DNA of 58,044 nt from assembly GCA_002502855.1 (NCBI GenBank), contig DAQK01000016.1, forward strand, positions 1 to 58,044, in the 5' to 3' direction. Position numbers and translations under genes: made by a program. The stretch's first letter is position 1. Each line of letters opens with the position of its first letter. Shown here in pieces: positions 17,081 through 25,740 of this stretch. The notes under the pieces are model-generated. The model made no database searches, was not told where the DNA came from, and saw only the letters and a program-made list of their open reading frames with translations. Source of the stretch: Methanobacterium sp. UBA279 (lineage in GTDB: Archaea; Methanobacteriota; Methanobacteria; Methanobacteriales; Methanobacteriaceae).

Positions 17081-17456
17081 ATGAAAAATCAATTCCAACT
17101 ATATAAGAAAAGATTATGATCTTGAATCTGATGTTTTATGGCTCAGTATTGAGGATGATTACAATTATAGGGAATCCATTGGTATAGGAAATGTGATACT
17201 CGACTTCGATGAAAACTGCATTCCAGTAGCAGTTGAGATATTAGATGCTTCCAAAGTTTTTAATTTAAGTAAAAATTCTTTAAAAAAAGATTTTAATGTA
17301 AAGGTGGACATTTCCGTAGATGAAGATTTGATTGCTATACATGCTCAATTTGCTTTTCCAGATAAGAAACAAATACCTGTTGAAAAGGATTTTAAGACAG
17401 TGAATGATATACATTTACCATCTAGAGAGGTGGGGATGGTTATTGGTGGATTTTAA
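17081..17456 (+). pseudogene. DUF2283 antitoxin-like gene with a +1 frameshift after the start
   Basis: From about 17085 the frame reads KINSNYIRKDYDLESDVLWL, then YRESIGIGNVILDFDENC and VAVEILDASKVFNLSK: a typical DUF2283 domain of about 65 residues, with a C-terminal extension ending GMVIGGF. The natural start is the ATG at 17081, but the run that follows has five As (17084-17088) where four would give M-K-I-N. As written, the ATG frame ends after 12 codons and the domain has no upstream start until GTG 17193, in mid-domain. So this is a one-base insertion in a homopolymer, a recent mutation or a sequencing error. A stand-alone start at 17193 would remove the core of the domain. Confidence 0.65.
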
Positions 17457-17527
17457 AAATAACAGGATTTAATCTACTTTTTTATTTTGTTTTTTAAAAC
17501 TTAAAATCTACAATGAATCTTCTTTTC

Positions 17528-18571
17528 TCAAACCCGCTCGTAAAGAGTGTTACGCTCTACAGGGACACGGTCTATCTCTTTTATAATTCTACGCATCTCT
17601 TCACGGGTTAAATGTTCACCGTAAGACGCCCCCGCCGCTATGGATATCTTGTCTTCCATCATGGTACCTCCCAGATCGTTAGCACCACAGCACAGGGCTA
17701 TCTGCGCCAGTTTAGTGCCTAATTTTATCCAGGAAGCCTGAATATTGGGTAATTCCTTACCGAGGATGATCCGGGCAATAGCATGTATCTTCAAGTCATC
17801 CATACCACTGGAAGGAGATAACTCGGCGCCTAAAACGTTGTTTTGATTTAGAAAAGTCATGGGGACCAGTTCTGTAAACCCGTGGGTTTCACGCTGTATG
17901 TCCCGTAGTATCAGGAGATGGTCAATACGGTCTTCCCAGGTTTCTACAGTGCCGTACATAATTGTGGAGGTTGTGGGGATCCCTACTCCATGGGCTTCCT
18001 TTATAATCCTCACCCAATCTGCAGTGGAAACTTTGTTGGGACATATCTTGGCCCTGACAGAGTCTACCAGGATTTCCGCCGATGCACCGGTTAAGGTATC
18101 CAACCCGGCCTCTTTAAAATAGCTTAAAGCATCTATTGTGGATACTCCAGACAACCGGGCAGCATGGAAAACTTCCACCGGGGATAATCCGTGAATTTCA
18201 ATGTCATAATTAGATTTTATAGTAGCCAGAAGATTACAATAATATTCAACAGTCATTTCAGGGGTTACACCACCAAATATGCATATTTCAGTGGCATTTA
18301 CGTCCACCGCTTCTTTGACACTGGAGAGTATTTCTTCCGTGGTCATATGATAACCGATACTGTCTCTGAAAGAGCAGAAACCACATCTGATCATGCACTC
18401 GTCTGTGATATCTATGTTCCTGTTGACCACGAAGGTGACTTCTTCACCCACTATATCCTTACGTAACTGGTCTGCTACATCGAATAGCTCGAAAGGGTTC
18501 GAATTTACCAGTTTTATGGCGTCTTCTCTGGTGATATCTCCTTGAATAGAACGTTCGTAAATGTCTTCCAT
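17528..18571 (-). CDS. cofH: CofH-like radical SAM enzyme (FO synthase subunit 2)
   Basis: A 347-residue radical SAM protein. CofH joins 4-hydroxybenzyl from tyrosine to 5-amino-6-ribitylaminouracil on the way to FO, the core of cofactor F420. The cluster motif is CMIRCGFC (Cys59, 63, 66) after VVNRNIDITDE. Further landmarks are IFGGVTPEMTVEYY, GLSPVEVFHAA, ALDTLTGASAEILVD-like GLDTLTGASAEI, the segment STIMYGTVETWEDRIDHL and near the end CCGANDLGGTMMEDKIS. MqnC/MqnE and CofG belong to the same superfamily, and methanogens can have CofH paralogs, so the exact substrate is likely but not certain. No cofG lies nearby. The nearest upstream gene is tRNA-Met. Confidence 0.78.
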   Translation of the reverse strand: MEDIYERSIQGDITREDAIKLVNSNPFELFDVADQLRKDIVGEEVTFVVNRNIDITDECMIRCGFCSFRDSIGYHMTTEEILSSVKEAVDVNATEICIFGGVTPEMTVEYYCNLLATIKSNYDIEIHGLSPVEVFHAARLSGVSTIDALSYFKEAGLDTLTGASAEILVDSVRAKICPNKVSTADWVRIIKEAHGVGIPTTSTIMYGTVETWEDRIDHLLILRDIQRETHGFTELVPMTFLNQNNVLGAELSPSSGMDDLKIHAIARIILGKELPNIQASWIKLGTKLAQIALCCGANDLGGTMMEDKISIAAGASYGEHLTREEMRRIIKEIDRVPVERNTLYERV

Positions 18572-18699
18572 GATGAACTCTCCATCTACTTGCTTAATTT
18601 CAATATAAAAAAATCAAGTATTTAAAAGTACTTTATTTCATGGTGGAAGTAGGAACAGATTTCAAGCAGCTCTGTTAAAACATTAAAAAAAGAGATAAA

Positions 18700-18809
<110 letters not shown>

Positions 18810-19014
18810 GTGGCTTATATGACATCAGATTTTATCTAACTTAAAGTTTTCTATGGGGCTTTTAGAAGATTTTCATCTCATAATATATAATTCTTCCAGA
18901 CTATTTTATACCATACTGGATAATTAAAAATTTATCCTAAAAGGATCACTATCTTAAAAAAAGGAACACTATTAGATCAAGGGGATTTAAGGAAAACATC
19001 ACGCAGGTGACTAA

Positions 19015-19854
19015 ATGGCCGATAAAGACGAACACGTAATCGAAGCACTGGGAAAAACCAGGGTGGTAATAAAAAATGGGAAAGTAGTGGAAGTAGGCAA
19101 GCCAAAGATAGAATACTGTCCCATATTTGATAAATACAGGGGAATTAAAAAGCTCACACCAGAACATGTCAAAGAGAACATAGAATTTAGAATAAAAGAT
19201 TTCGGGATGTGCACCGGCGTCAGGACCCTGCGGATGAAGGACTTCCTCTCCTTCGGAGTTTCAGAGACATTAAACACCCTGGCCGAGGAAGGACTGATCG
19301 ATGCCACGGTCACGGTCTGTGAAGGATGTGGAACGGTGATCCTCACAGAATCAGAACTCATCCAGGGCATAGGGGGTAGAGTATCCGGTCTTCTCAGCAC
19401 CACCCCACTAGAAGAAGTTATAGATGTCATAGGTAAAGAAAACGTCCTTGACCCGGAAACTGCAAGGATCAATCAAATTGACGGGGTTCTAAAGGCCATA
19501 GACATGGGTTATAAAAAAATAGCAGTCACCGTGGTATCCGCCGATGATACTATAAAACTCAGGGAAGTGGAAAGCCAGCACCCGGAAGTTAAGATATACA
19601 TATTCGTAGCCCACGCCACGGAGGCATCCAAAGAAGATGCTGAGATTATTTTGGGTCATGCCGATGTAGTGACCGGTTGCGCATCCCGGTACATCAGGGA
19701 TCTAGGTACAGAGAGAGGATTTTTCCGTGCTGGAGATAGCATACCCATATTCGGGATAACCGAGGATGGTAAAAAATTCCTGGAGATAAGAATAGAGAAA
19801 ATAGGTGGGCTGAAGGAAAAAAAGGATGCCCAAATCCCAAAACCATTGATTTAA
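19015..19854 (+). CDS. Methanogenesis marker protein 8 (DUF2099)
   Basis: A 279-residue protein of the DUF2099 family, annotated as methanogenesis marker 8 because it occurs almost only in methanogens. It contains FGMCTGVRTLRMKDFLSFGVSE, with a Cys that may bind metal or cofactor, then the pair CEGCGTVI, and later a Cys in VVTGCASRYIRDLG. Those spaced Cys residues suggest a metal cluster, but the function is unknown. AGGTGA lies 5 bases before the ATG. It stands alone between tRNA-Met and a converging CBS protein. Family identity is strong, function open. Confidence 0.85.
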   Translation: MADKDEHVIEALGKTRVVIKNGKVVEVGKPKIEYCPIFDKYRGIKKLTPEHVKENIEFRIKDFGMCTGVRTLRMKDFLSFGVSETLNTLAEEGLIDATVTVCEGCGTVILTESELIQGIGGRVSGLLSTTPLEEVIDVIGKENVLDPETARINQIDGVLKAIDMGYKKIAVTVVSADDTIKLREVESQHPEVKIYIFVAHATEASKEDAEIILGHADVVTGCASRYIRDLGTERGFFRAGDSIPIFGITEDGKKFLEIRIEKIGGLKEKKDAQIPKPLI

Positions 19855-19898
19855 TGGTCCAATTGATTTTTATAGTTCAAATAGTGGAACAAATCTAT

Positions 19899-20282
19899 CT
19901 AGGGACTGACTAACTCGGCAATTGCACGTATAACCGAGCTTTGGGTTACTAGTCCAATTAACTTTCCATTTTGGACTACAGGGATTCTTTGATAACCTTC
20001 GTCAACCATAATTTTGATGATTTCCAGTAAAGACGTGTCTGGTTCAGCTGTTCTAAGGTTTTTACTCATTAATTCTTCAACTTTAAGCCCCACTGCCTCG
20101 CCACCTGCAAGTAAGATATCTCTATGGGTTATAATACCCACCAATTTCCCATCGTCCACTACTGGGAGTCCACCAACGTTACTGCGCATCATCTTAAGCT
20201 TGGCAGCAGCGATGAGGTCGGTTGGTGAGATGGTCTGCACCGTTTCGATCATCACATTCTTTGCTTTTAGATCATCTCTCAT
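19899..20282 (-). CDS. Protein with two CBS domains
   Basis: A 127-residue protein made of two CBS motifs only (about 10-60 and 72-125), with GGLPVVDDGKLVGIITHRDIL and QRIPVVQNGKLIGLVTQSSVI as the paired strands and helices. Stand-alone CBS pairs bind adenine nucleotides or SAM and act as energy-state sensors. No partner domain or operon neighbour is seen. The gene converges on the marker 8 gene. No Shine-Dalgarno lies before the ATG, so the message may be leaderless. Confidence 0.9.
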   Translation of the reverse strand: MRDDLKAKNVMIETVQTISPTDLIAAAKLKMMRSNVGGLPVVDDGKLVGIITHRDILLAGGEAVGLKVEELMSKNLRTAEPDTSLLEIIKIMVDEGYQRIPVVQNGKLIGLVTQSSVIRAIAELVSP

Positions 20283-20545
20283 GGGTTTATTTTTATAGCT
20301 ACTAAAATAAAAGGGTAATTATTCTCTGTAACCGGATAAAAAAGGGCTTTATTTTCTTTTAAAAGTATTTTATGGACAATTAATAAGTAAAAATCGGGTT
20401 TAAAGGTTTAAATTTAAGAAAACTTAATATTTAAGTAGAATCATGTCCATAAATCATATAAGAATTCAGTAAAAATTTGTTGGTGTAAATAATTTATAAA
20501 TAAAAAACAATTCTTTATGGAAAAAATTTAGAGGGGGATTTTAAA

Positions 20546-22264
20546 ATTTCTAATCCATCTAAAGAGGATTTATCTGTAGTTATATGTGGAGAAGCAGGTC
20601 AGGGCATACAAACGGTGGAAATGATACTGGTAAGGGCCATTAAAATGGCTGGATATCATGTATTTTCTTCAAAAGAATATATGTCCCGGGTAAGAGGAGG
20701 ATTAAACTCTACAGAGATACGTATTTCGTCTAAAAGAGTCGCTGCATATGTGGACCGCATCGATATTCTTCTGGCCATAAATGAAGGTGCCATAGGACAT
20801 TTAGGCAGAAGGATAACAAAGAACACCCAGATAATAGGTGATGAAGACCAGTTAAAGTCAGTAACTGGAGAATATAACGTCCTGAAAATTCCAGTTCTGA
20901 AGAGTGCAGAGGAACTGGGAGGCATAATCTTTGCCAATGTGATAGCTGCCGGAGTCATTTCTTGCATGCTCAACATCCCACCAGAGGTGTTCGACCAGAT
21001 AATCAGGGGTATGTTCGCCCGTAAAGGAGAAAAAATCGTAGAAAAGGATCTCCAGGCCGGAAGGAAGGGATACCAGCTGGGGGAAGAATTGATGGGATCA
21101 AAGGATTTCAAGTTTGAGATAGAAAAGGATCCGTCAGTTAAAGATGAACTGCTTTTAAGTGGAACAGAGGCAGTAGGTTTGGGGTGTTTGGCAGGTCACT
21201 GCAAATTCATGGCATCCTATCCCATGACCCCTTCAACACCACTGCAGATATTCATAGCCGAGAATGGAAAGGATTTTGATGTCATTTTTGAGCAGGCAGA
21301 AGATGAAATAGCCGCCATAAACATGTCCATCGGGGCTTTCTACGCGGGGGCCCGGGCCATGATCGCCACCTCCGGAAGTGGATTCGCCCTTATGGAGGAG
21401 GCTGTAGGATTATCTGGAATGACAGAAACACCCGTGGTAATATACGTAGGCCAGAGGCCAGGACCAGCGGTGGGGCTTCCCACCAGGACAGCACAGGAAG
21501 ACCTGAACCTAACACTGTACTCCGGGCCGGGAGAGTTCGCCAGGGTAATTTTCGCCCCAGGAAATTTCAAAGACGCATTTGAACTATCACACAGGGCGTT
21601 TAACCTGGCAGATAAATACCAGATACCGGTCTTCATCCTCTCAGATCAATACTTCGCTGAATGCAACTATAACCACCCGTCCCTTGATTTGAGTAACCTG
21701 GTGGTTGAAGAACATATCGTCAGTACAACTAAGGATTACAGGAGATACGAACTAACACATGATGGTATCTCCCCCCGGGGCATTCCAGGATATGGAGATG
21801 GACTGGTGGCCATCGATGCCGATGAACATGATGAAGAGGGCCACATCACTGAAGACCTGGAAATTAGAGCCAGGATGGTTGATAAACGATACACTAAAAA
21901 GATGAAGCTGATCAAGAAGGATATTATTCCTCCTGAACTCATTGGTAGTGATGATTATGAAATCCTGGCGGTAGGCTGGGGATCTACTTATGGAACTATA
22001 AAAGAAGCGCTGAATCATTTGGGTTGGGAAGAAATCTCCTTTTTACACTTCAAACAGGTGTATCCACTGCATCCTGATACAGTAAATTATCTGGATACGG
22101 CTGATAAAACAGTCATATTCGAAAATAATGCTTCTGCACAGTTTGCTAATCTGATTAGAGTGGAGACAGGCTTTGAAATCGATGAAAAAATCTTAAAGTA
22201 TAATGGAATGCCCTTTTCCGTTGAGGAAGTTACAGAAACCTTAAAAAGTATCAGGGGGTTATAA
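20546..22264 (+). CDS. 2-oxoacid:ferredoxin oxidoreductase, fused gamma-alpha subunit (ATT start)
   Basis: A 572-residue subunit in which a gamma domain (about 1-185) is fused ahead of the pyrimidine-binding alpha part. The gamma signature VVICGEAGQGIQTVE lies upstream of the first GTG (20615), so the protein must begin earlier. The frame has no ATG, GTG or TTG back to the TAA at 20501. The only good start is ATT at 20546, 8 bases after a strong GAGGGGG. Alpha landmarks are GHCKFMASYPMTPSTPL, EAVGLSGMTETPVV and GQRPGPAVGLPTRTAQEDL. With the next gene it should decarboxylate a 2-oxoacid to an acyl-CoA, or the reverse, with ferredoxin. The substrate cannot be told from sequence; the fused form resembles KorA types. 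Confidence 0.88.
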   Translation: MSNPSKEDLSVVICGEAGQGIQTVEMILVRAIKMAGYHVFSSKEYMSRVRGGLNSTEIRISSKRVAAYVDRIDILLAINEGAIGHLGRRITKNTQIIGDEDQLKSVTGEYNVLKIPVLKSAEELGGIIFANVIAAGVISCMLNIPPEVFDQIIRGMFARKGEKIVEKDLQAGRKGYQLGEELMGSKDFKFEIEKDPSVKDELLLSGTEAVGLGCLAGHCKFMASYPMTPSTPLQIFIAENGKDFDVIFEQAEDEIAAINMSIGAFYAGARAMIATSGSGFALMEEAVGLSGMTETPVVIYVGQRPGPAVGLPTRTAQEDLNLTLYSGPGEFARVIFAPGNFKDAFELSHRAFNLADKYQIPVFILSDQYFAECNYNHPSLDLSNLVVEEHIVSTTKDYRRYELTHDGISPRGIPGYGDGLVAIDADEHDEEGHITEDLEIRARMVDKRYTKKMKLIKKDIIPPELIGSDDYEILAVGWGSTYGTIKEALNHLGWEEISFLHFKQVYPLHPDTVNYLDTADKTVIFENNASAQFANLIRVETGFEIDEKILKYNGMPFSVEEVTETLKSIRGL

Positions 22265-22266
22265 AA

Positions 22267-23127
22267 ATGGATGTGAAGGACTTCAACATGGATGATGCCG
22301 ATGTGGCCTGGTGCCCTGGGTGCGGTGACTTTTTCATACTGGAAACACTTAAAGAAACCCTGGCAGAACTGGAAATAAAGCCAGACAACCTGGTTTTAGT
22401 AAGTGGAATTGGACAGGCCGGGAAACTCCCCCACTACATTAAATGTAACGTATTCAACAGTTTGCACGGTAGATCACTACCTCCAGCAGTTGCCATTAAG
22501 GCAGTAAACCCGGAACTTACGGTGATAGATATAAGCGGTGATGGCTGTATGTATGGGGAAGGGGGCAACCATCTCATACATAACATCCGTCGAAACCCGG
22601 ACATAACCAACATAGTCCACAACAACATGGTCTACGGACTGACCAAGGGACAGGCATCCCCCACAAGCAGGACAGAATTTAAGACCAATTTACAGGTTGA
22701 AGGAGTATTCTTAGAGCCGTTCAACCCAATATCGGTGGCCATTGCCCTTAAAGCATCCTTCGTGGCTAGGGCCTACTGTAGAGATACAGAAGAAACCAAA
22801 AACATCCTGAAAAAAGCCATAAAACATAAAGGCTATGCATTGGTTGACATATTCCAGCCCTGTGTAACCTTCAACAAGGTGAACACTTACCAGTGGTTTA
22901 AAGAAAATACCTATTACCTGGAAGACTCCCACGACCCCTATAATATTGAACAGGCCTTTAAAAGATCCATGGAGACCGATAAATTTCCCCTGGGAATATT
23001 CTATATGAACCCGGATAAAAGAACCTTCGAAGAAAACTTAGAAGTCTACCTGGAGGATAAAACACCTGTATATAAACGTAGAGTAGATATGGATAAATTG
23101 GAAAGATTGATAGCATCCAAAAGGTGA
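22267..23127 (+). CDS. 2-oxoacid:ferredoxin oxidoreductase, beta (TPP-binding) subunit
   Basis: A 286-residue thiamine-diphosphate subunit, starting 2 bases after the alpha subunit ends. AWCPGCGDFFILE near the N-terminus carries two Cys of a [4Fe-4S] cluster. SGIGQAGKLPHYI and HGRSLPPAVAIK precede the TPP/Mg signature ISGDGCMYGEGGNHLIHNIRRN (about 92-114), and NNMVYGLTKGQASPTS follows. No separate ferredoxin (delta) subunit is encoded beside it, so the external ferredoxin must dock directly. KorB/PorB-like; the substrate is undetermined. Confidence 0.92.
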   Translation: MDVKDFNMDDADVAWCPGCGDFFILETLKETLAELEIKPDNLVLVSGIGQAGKLPHYIKCNVFNSLHGRSLPPAVAIKAVNPELTVIDISGDGCMYGEGGNHLIHNIRRNPDITNIVHNNMVYGLTKGQASPTSRTEFKTNLQVEGVFLEPFNPISVAIALKASFVARAYCRDTEETKNILKKAIKHKGYALVDIFQPCVTFNKVNTYQWFKENTYYLEDSHDPYNIEQAFKRSMETDKFPLGIFYMNPDKRTFEENLEVYLEDKTPVYKRRVDMDKLERLIASKR

Positions 23128-23137
23128 ACATAAAACC

Positions 23138-23476
23138 ATGGAAACACAAGAGGTAGAGGTAACTGAAGAAGACGTCATAGGATTGATGGATCAGTTCACC
23201 CAGGTCCCACCCTTACTTTTGAAGATGGTTGTATCCGGCAATTCAAACGTGGTGAACTCTTTCCAGGGCCAAATCGAAGAATACAAAGACACTTTATCCC
23301 CTGAGGAGATGGCTGAGATCAAGAAGGTTCTGGAGATGCCTGTAGAGGATTTGCAGGAAGTTTTAAAGAGGGCATATCTGGAAACTAAACAGGAACAGTT
23401 GAAGATACTGGCGGACCCCAAAGCACAACCATTCATCCAAAAGAACCTGGATGAACTGAGGAAGATATTGTTTTGA
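23138..23476 (+). CDS. Hypothetical acidic helical protein
   Basis: A 112-residue protein that I do not recognise. It begins METQEVEVTEEDV, is acidic, is predicted nearly all helical by eye (LSPEEMAEIKKVLEMPVEDLQEVLKRAYLETKQEQLKIL in pieces), and has no Cys, His cluster or membrane segment. It starts 10 bases after the oxidoreductase beta subunit on the same strand, so it is probably co-transcribed. An accessory or assembly role for that enzyme is a guess from position only. Confidence 0.65.
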   Translation: METQEVEVTEEDVIGLMDQFTQVPPLLLKMVVSGNSNVVNSFQGQIEEYKDTLSPEEMAEIKKVLEMPVEDLQEVLKRAYLETKQEQLKILADPKAQPFIQKNLDELRKILF

Positions 23477-23867
23477 TCAGTATTTCCACAGATATTTCCT
23501 ATACAATATTGAAAAAATTAATAATGCAAAAAAGACGAATATGAAGGTCACGTAGGGCTGTGAGAAAAACGCCCAAAAAAAGCGTAGAATGTAAGTCATA
23601 TAAACAAATTTGATTGATAGAACTATAATCACCACGAAAATAGCAATTAATACATTCAATAGGCGGGGAAAGAATGGTTTTTTCTTGTTGGATTGGGATT
23701 TATCCTCGTTTTTAGATACAATGGAAGTGATGGGGGTATCCTTTTTACCTGTAAGATTTTCTTTATATGTTAATTCCCCACCGCACTGACACTCTGTGAA
23801 GTCTTCCGGCTTTCTTCTGGTTGGAGTTTGTAGTATCCTCCCATTTTTTACATATGAGATAACCCAT
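23477..23867 (-). pseudogene. Zinc-ribbon membrane protein broken by two single-base deletions
   Basis: From ATG 23867 the protein reads MGYLICKK, then needs one extra base near 23843 to continue CGGYYKLQPEES, and another near 23808 (CC where CCC gives Pro) to continue PEDFTECQCGGELTYKENL. After that the frame is open through a Lys-rich linker and two membrane segments (LIAIFVVIIVLSIKFVYM and FIFVFFALLIFSILY) to 23477. The CxxC...CxC zinc ribbon followed by membrane helices is a pattern I recall from Methanobacteriales proteins of unknown role. GGTGA sits about 7 bases before the ATG. The reading is either a recent pseudogene or two base-call errors. Confidence 0.62.
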
Positions 23868-23991
23868 GGTTATTCACCAATTAATTGTGTTGGTGTTAGT
23901 GTATACTATCATGACTAAGATATTTAATTAAGTTACAGATAAAAGTATATTCATTGAATATTCATTTTCATATTTTTATGAGGTATAAAAA

Positions 23992-25272
23992 TTGACACAA
24001 TTAGAACAGGCGCGTAAGGGTCAGATCTCTCCGGAAATGGAGAAAGTAGCGGAAAACGAAGGTATCGAGATCCAGAAACTGGTGAGGAGAATTTCAAAGG
24101 GCCTCATAGTCATCCCTAAAAATGTTAACGGGAAAACCAGCCCCCTGGGGATAGGAAAGGGCTTAAGGACCAAAGTAAACGCCAACATAGGTTCCTCATC
24201 AGAACTGGAGGATGTCTCCTGGGAAGTGGAGAAGGCCAGAATCGCAGTGAAGTATGGTTCAGATACTCTGATGGATCTTTCAACAGGCCCCCAGTTTAAA
24301 GAGGTTAGAAAGGCCATAATGAAGGAAATCACAGTCCCCATAGGCACCGTACCCATTTATGAAGCAGCGATAGGGGCGCTCCAATCTAAGGGTGCTATCG
24401 TAAATATGGATGAAGATGATATGTTCCGGGCCATAATAAACCAGGCTAAAGAAGGTGTTGATTTTGTAACCGTCCACTGCGGAGTAACCCAGGATACGGT
24501 GGAGAAGGTTAAAGAGTCTGACAGGATTATGGGCATCGTCAGTAGGGGAGGAGCTTTCACCGCGGCCTGGATACTTAAAAACCAGGAAGAAAATCCTTTA
24601 TACAAAAATTATGATTATCTACTGGAAATCGCAAGGGAATACGATGTTACATTAAGTTTAGGAGATGGCCTCAGACCAGGATGCACCCATGACTCTACAG
24701 ATATTCCCCAGTTAAGTGAACTCAGTATCCTGGGTAAACTGGTTGAAAGAGCCAGAGAAAAGGGTGTTCAGGTCATGGTTGAAGGCCCGGGGCATGTTCC
24801 TTTACACCAGATTGAAAAAAACATTCAAATTCAAAAGAAAGTCTGCAAAGGAGCTCCTTTTTATGTTCTGGGGCCACTGGTAACCGATATTGCACCGGGG
24901 TATGATCATATCACATCTGCTATAGGCGGGGCCCTAGCAGCAGGTGCAGGTGCGGATTATCTCTGTTACGTTACACCGGCGGAACATCTCTCCATACCCG
25001 ACGAAGAAGATGTTAAAGAAGGAGTCATCGCATCCAGAATAGCGGCACAGGCAGCGGATATTTCAAAAGACATTGGAAGTGCTTGGTATGCTGAAAACAA
25101 AATGGCTCACGCTCGTAAAGCATTTAATTGGGATTTACAATTCGATCTAGCCTTAGATCATGAAAAACCCAGAAAATACCGGGAGAGAAGACCCAGTCCA
25201 AAAGAAGACATGTGCACCATGTGTGGGGAGTTCTGTGCTATTAAACTGGTTAGGGATAATATCAAAAAATAA
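23992..25272 (+). CDS. thiC: Phosphomethylpyrimidine synthase ThiC
   Basis: A 426-residue radical SAM-type enzyme that turns aminoimidazole ribotide into HMP-phosphate for thiamine. Landmarks are STGPQF, TVHCGVT (about 162-168), SRGG (about 184-187), LGDGLRPGC, EGPGHVPLHQIEKN, APGYDHITSAIGGALAAGAGADYLCYVTPAEHL in pieces, and the C-terminal cluster motif CTMCGEFC (C-x2-C-x4-C). It starts at TTG 23992, with GAGG about 9 bases upstream. It lacks the long N-terminal extension of plant and many bacterial ThiC, as is normal for archaea. No THI-box riboswitch is visible upstream, and no other thi genes are nearby. Confidence 0.95.
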   Translation: MTQLEQARKGQISPEMEKVAENEGIEIQKLVRRISKGLIVIPKNVNGKTSPLGIGKGLRTKVNANIGSSSELEDVSWEVEKARIAVKYGSDTLMDLSTGPQFKEVRKAIMKEITVPIGTVPIYEAAIGALQSKGAIVNMDEDDMFRAIINQAKEGVDFVTVHCGVTQDTVEKVKESDRIMGIVSRGGAFTAAWILKNQEENPLYKNYDYLLEIAREYDVTLSLGDGLRPGCTHDSTDIPQLSELSILGKLVERAREKGVQVMVEGPGHVPLHQIEKNIQIQKKVCKGAPFYVLGPLVTDIAPGYDHITSAIGGALAAGAGADYLCYVTPAEHLSIPDEEDVKEGVIASRIAAQAADISKDIGSAWYAENKMAHARKAFNWDLQFDLALDHEKPRKYRERRPSPKEDMCTMCGEFCAIKLVRDNIKK

Positions 25273-25461
25273 TATCACAGGCTTTAACTGGTTTTTCATT
25301 CACCGTCCTTTTTCTCCACTGTTCAAATGAGTAATTCCCTGAAAATTATTAATAAAAGGATTTACATACACTAGAGTGAAAAATTTTTAAGAAAAAAATT
25401 AAACCACAAAATTCTGTTAAAACAATTAAGGTTATCTAAAAATTAAGGGAGGTGTATTTCC

Positions 25462-25740
25462 ATGCCAATGGAACATGTAGATGGTGAAGATAAGGGTAAA
25501 ATAGTTCTTTTTGCTTTAAGCACCTGTCAATGGTGCAGGAAGACCAGATTACTCCTGGAAGAGTTGAAAGTGGACTTCAATTATATCTACGTCGATCTTT
25601 TAGAGGGTGAAGAACGCAGTGAAATTATTGAAGAGGTTAAAAAGTATAATCCCCAGTTGTCCTTCCCTACTCTGGTACTGGATGATGGAGACGTCATCGT
25701 AGGATTCAATGAGGAAGGAATTAGGGAGGCACTGACATGA
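25462..25740 (+). CDS. Glutaredoxin-like protein (CQWC)
   Basis: A 92-residue thioredoxin-fold protein with active-site CQWC (Cys22, Cys25) after KIVLFALST, the cis-Pro motif SFPTLVL, and the C-terminal GFNEEGIREAL typical of NrdH/glutaredoxin-like archaeal proteins. AGGGAGGTG lies upstream of the ATG. Its last codons overlap the start of the next gene by 4 bases (ATGA), so the two are translationally coupled. The next gene is an FTR-rubredoxin fusion, which makes this protein its likely substrate. Confidence 0.88.
   Translation: MPMEHVDGEDKGKIVLFALSTCQWCRKTRLLLEELKVDFNYIYVDLLEGEERSEIIEEVKKYNPQLSFPTLVLDDGDVIVGFNEEGIREALT

Noticed and set aside
23880..23991. THI-box riboswitch before thiC
   Set aside because: The leader is short and AT-rich and lacks CTGAGA and ACCTGAT elements.
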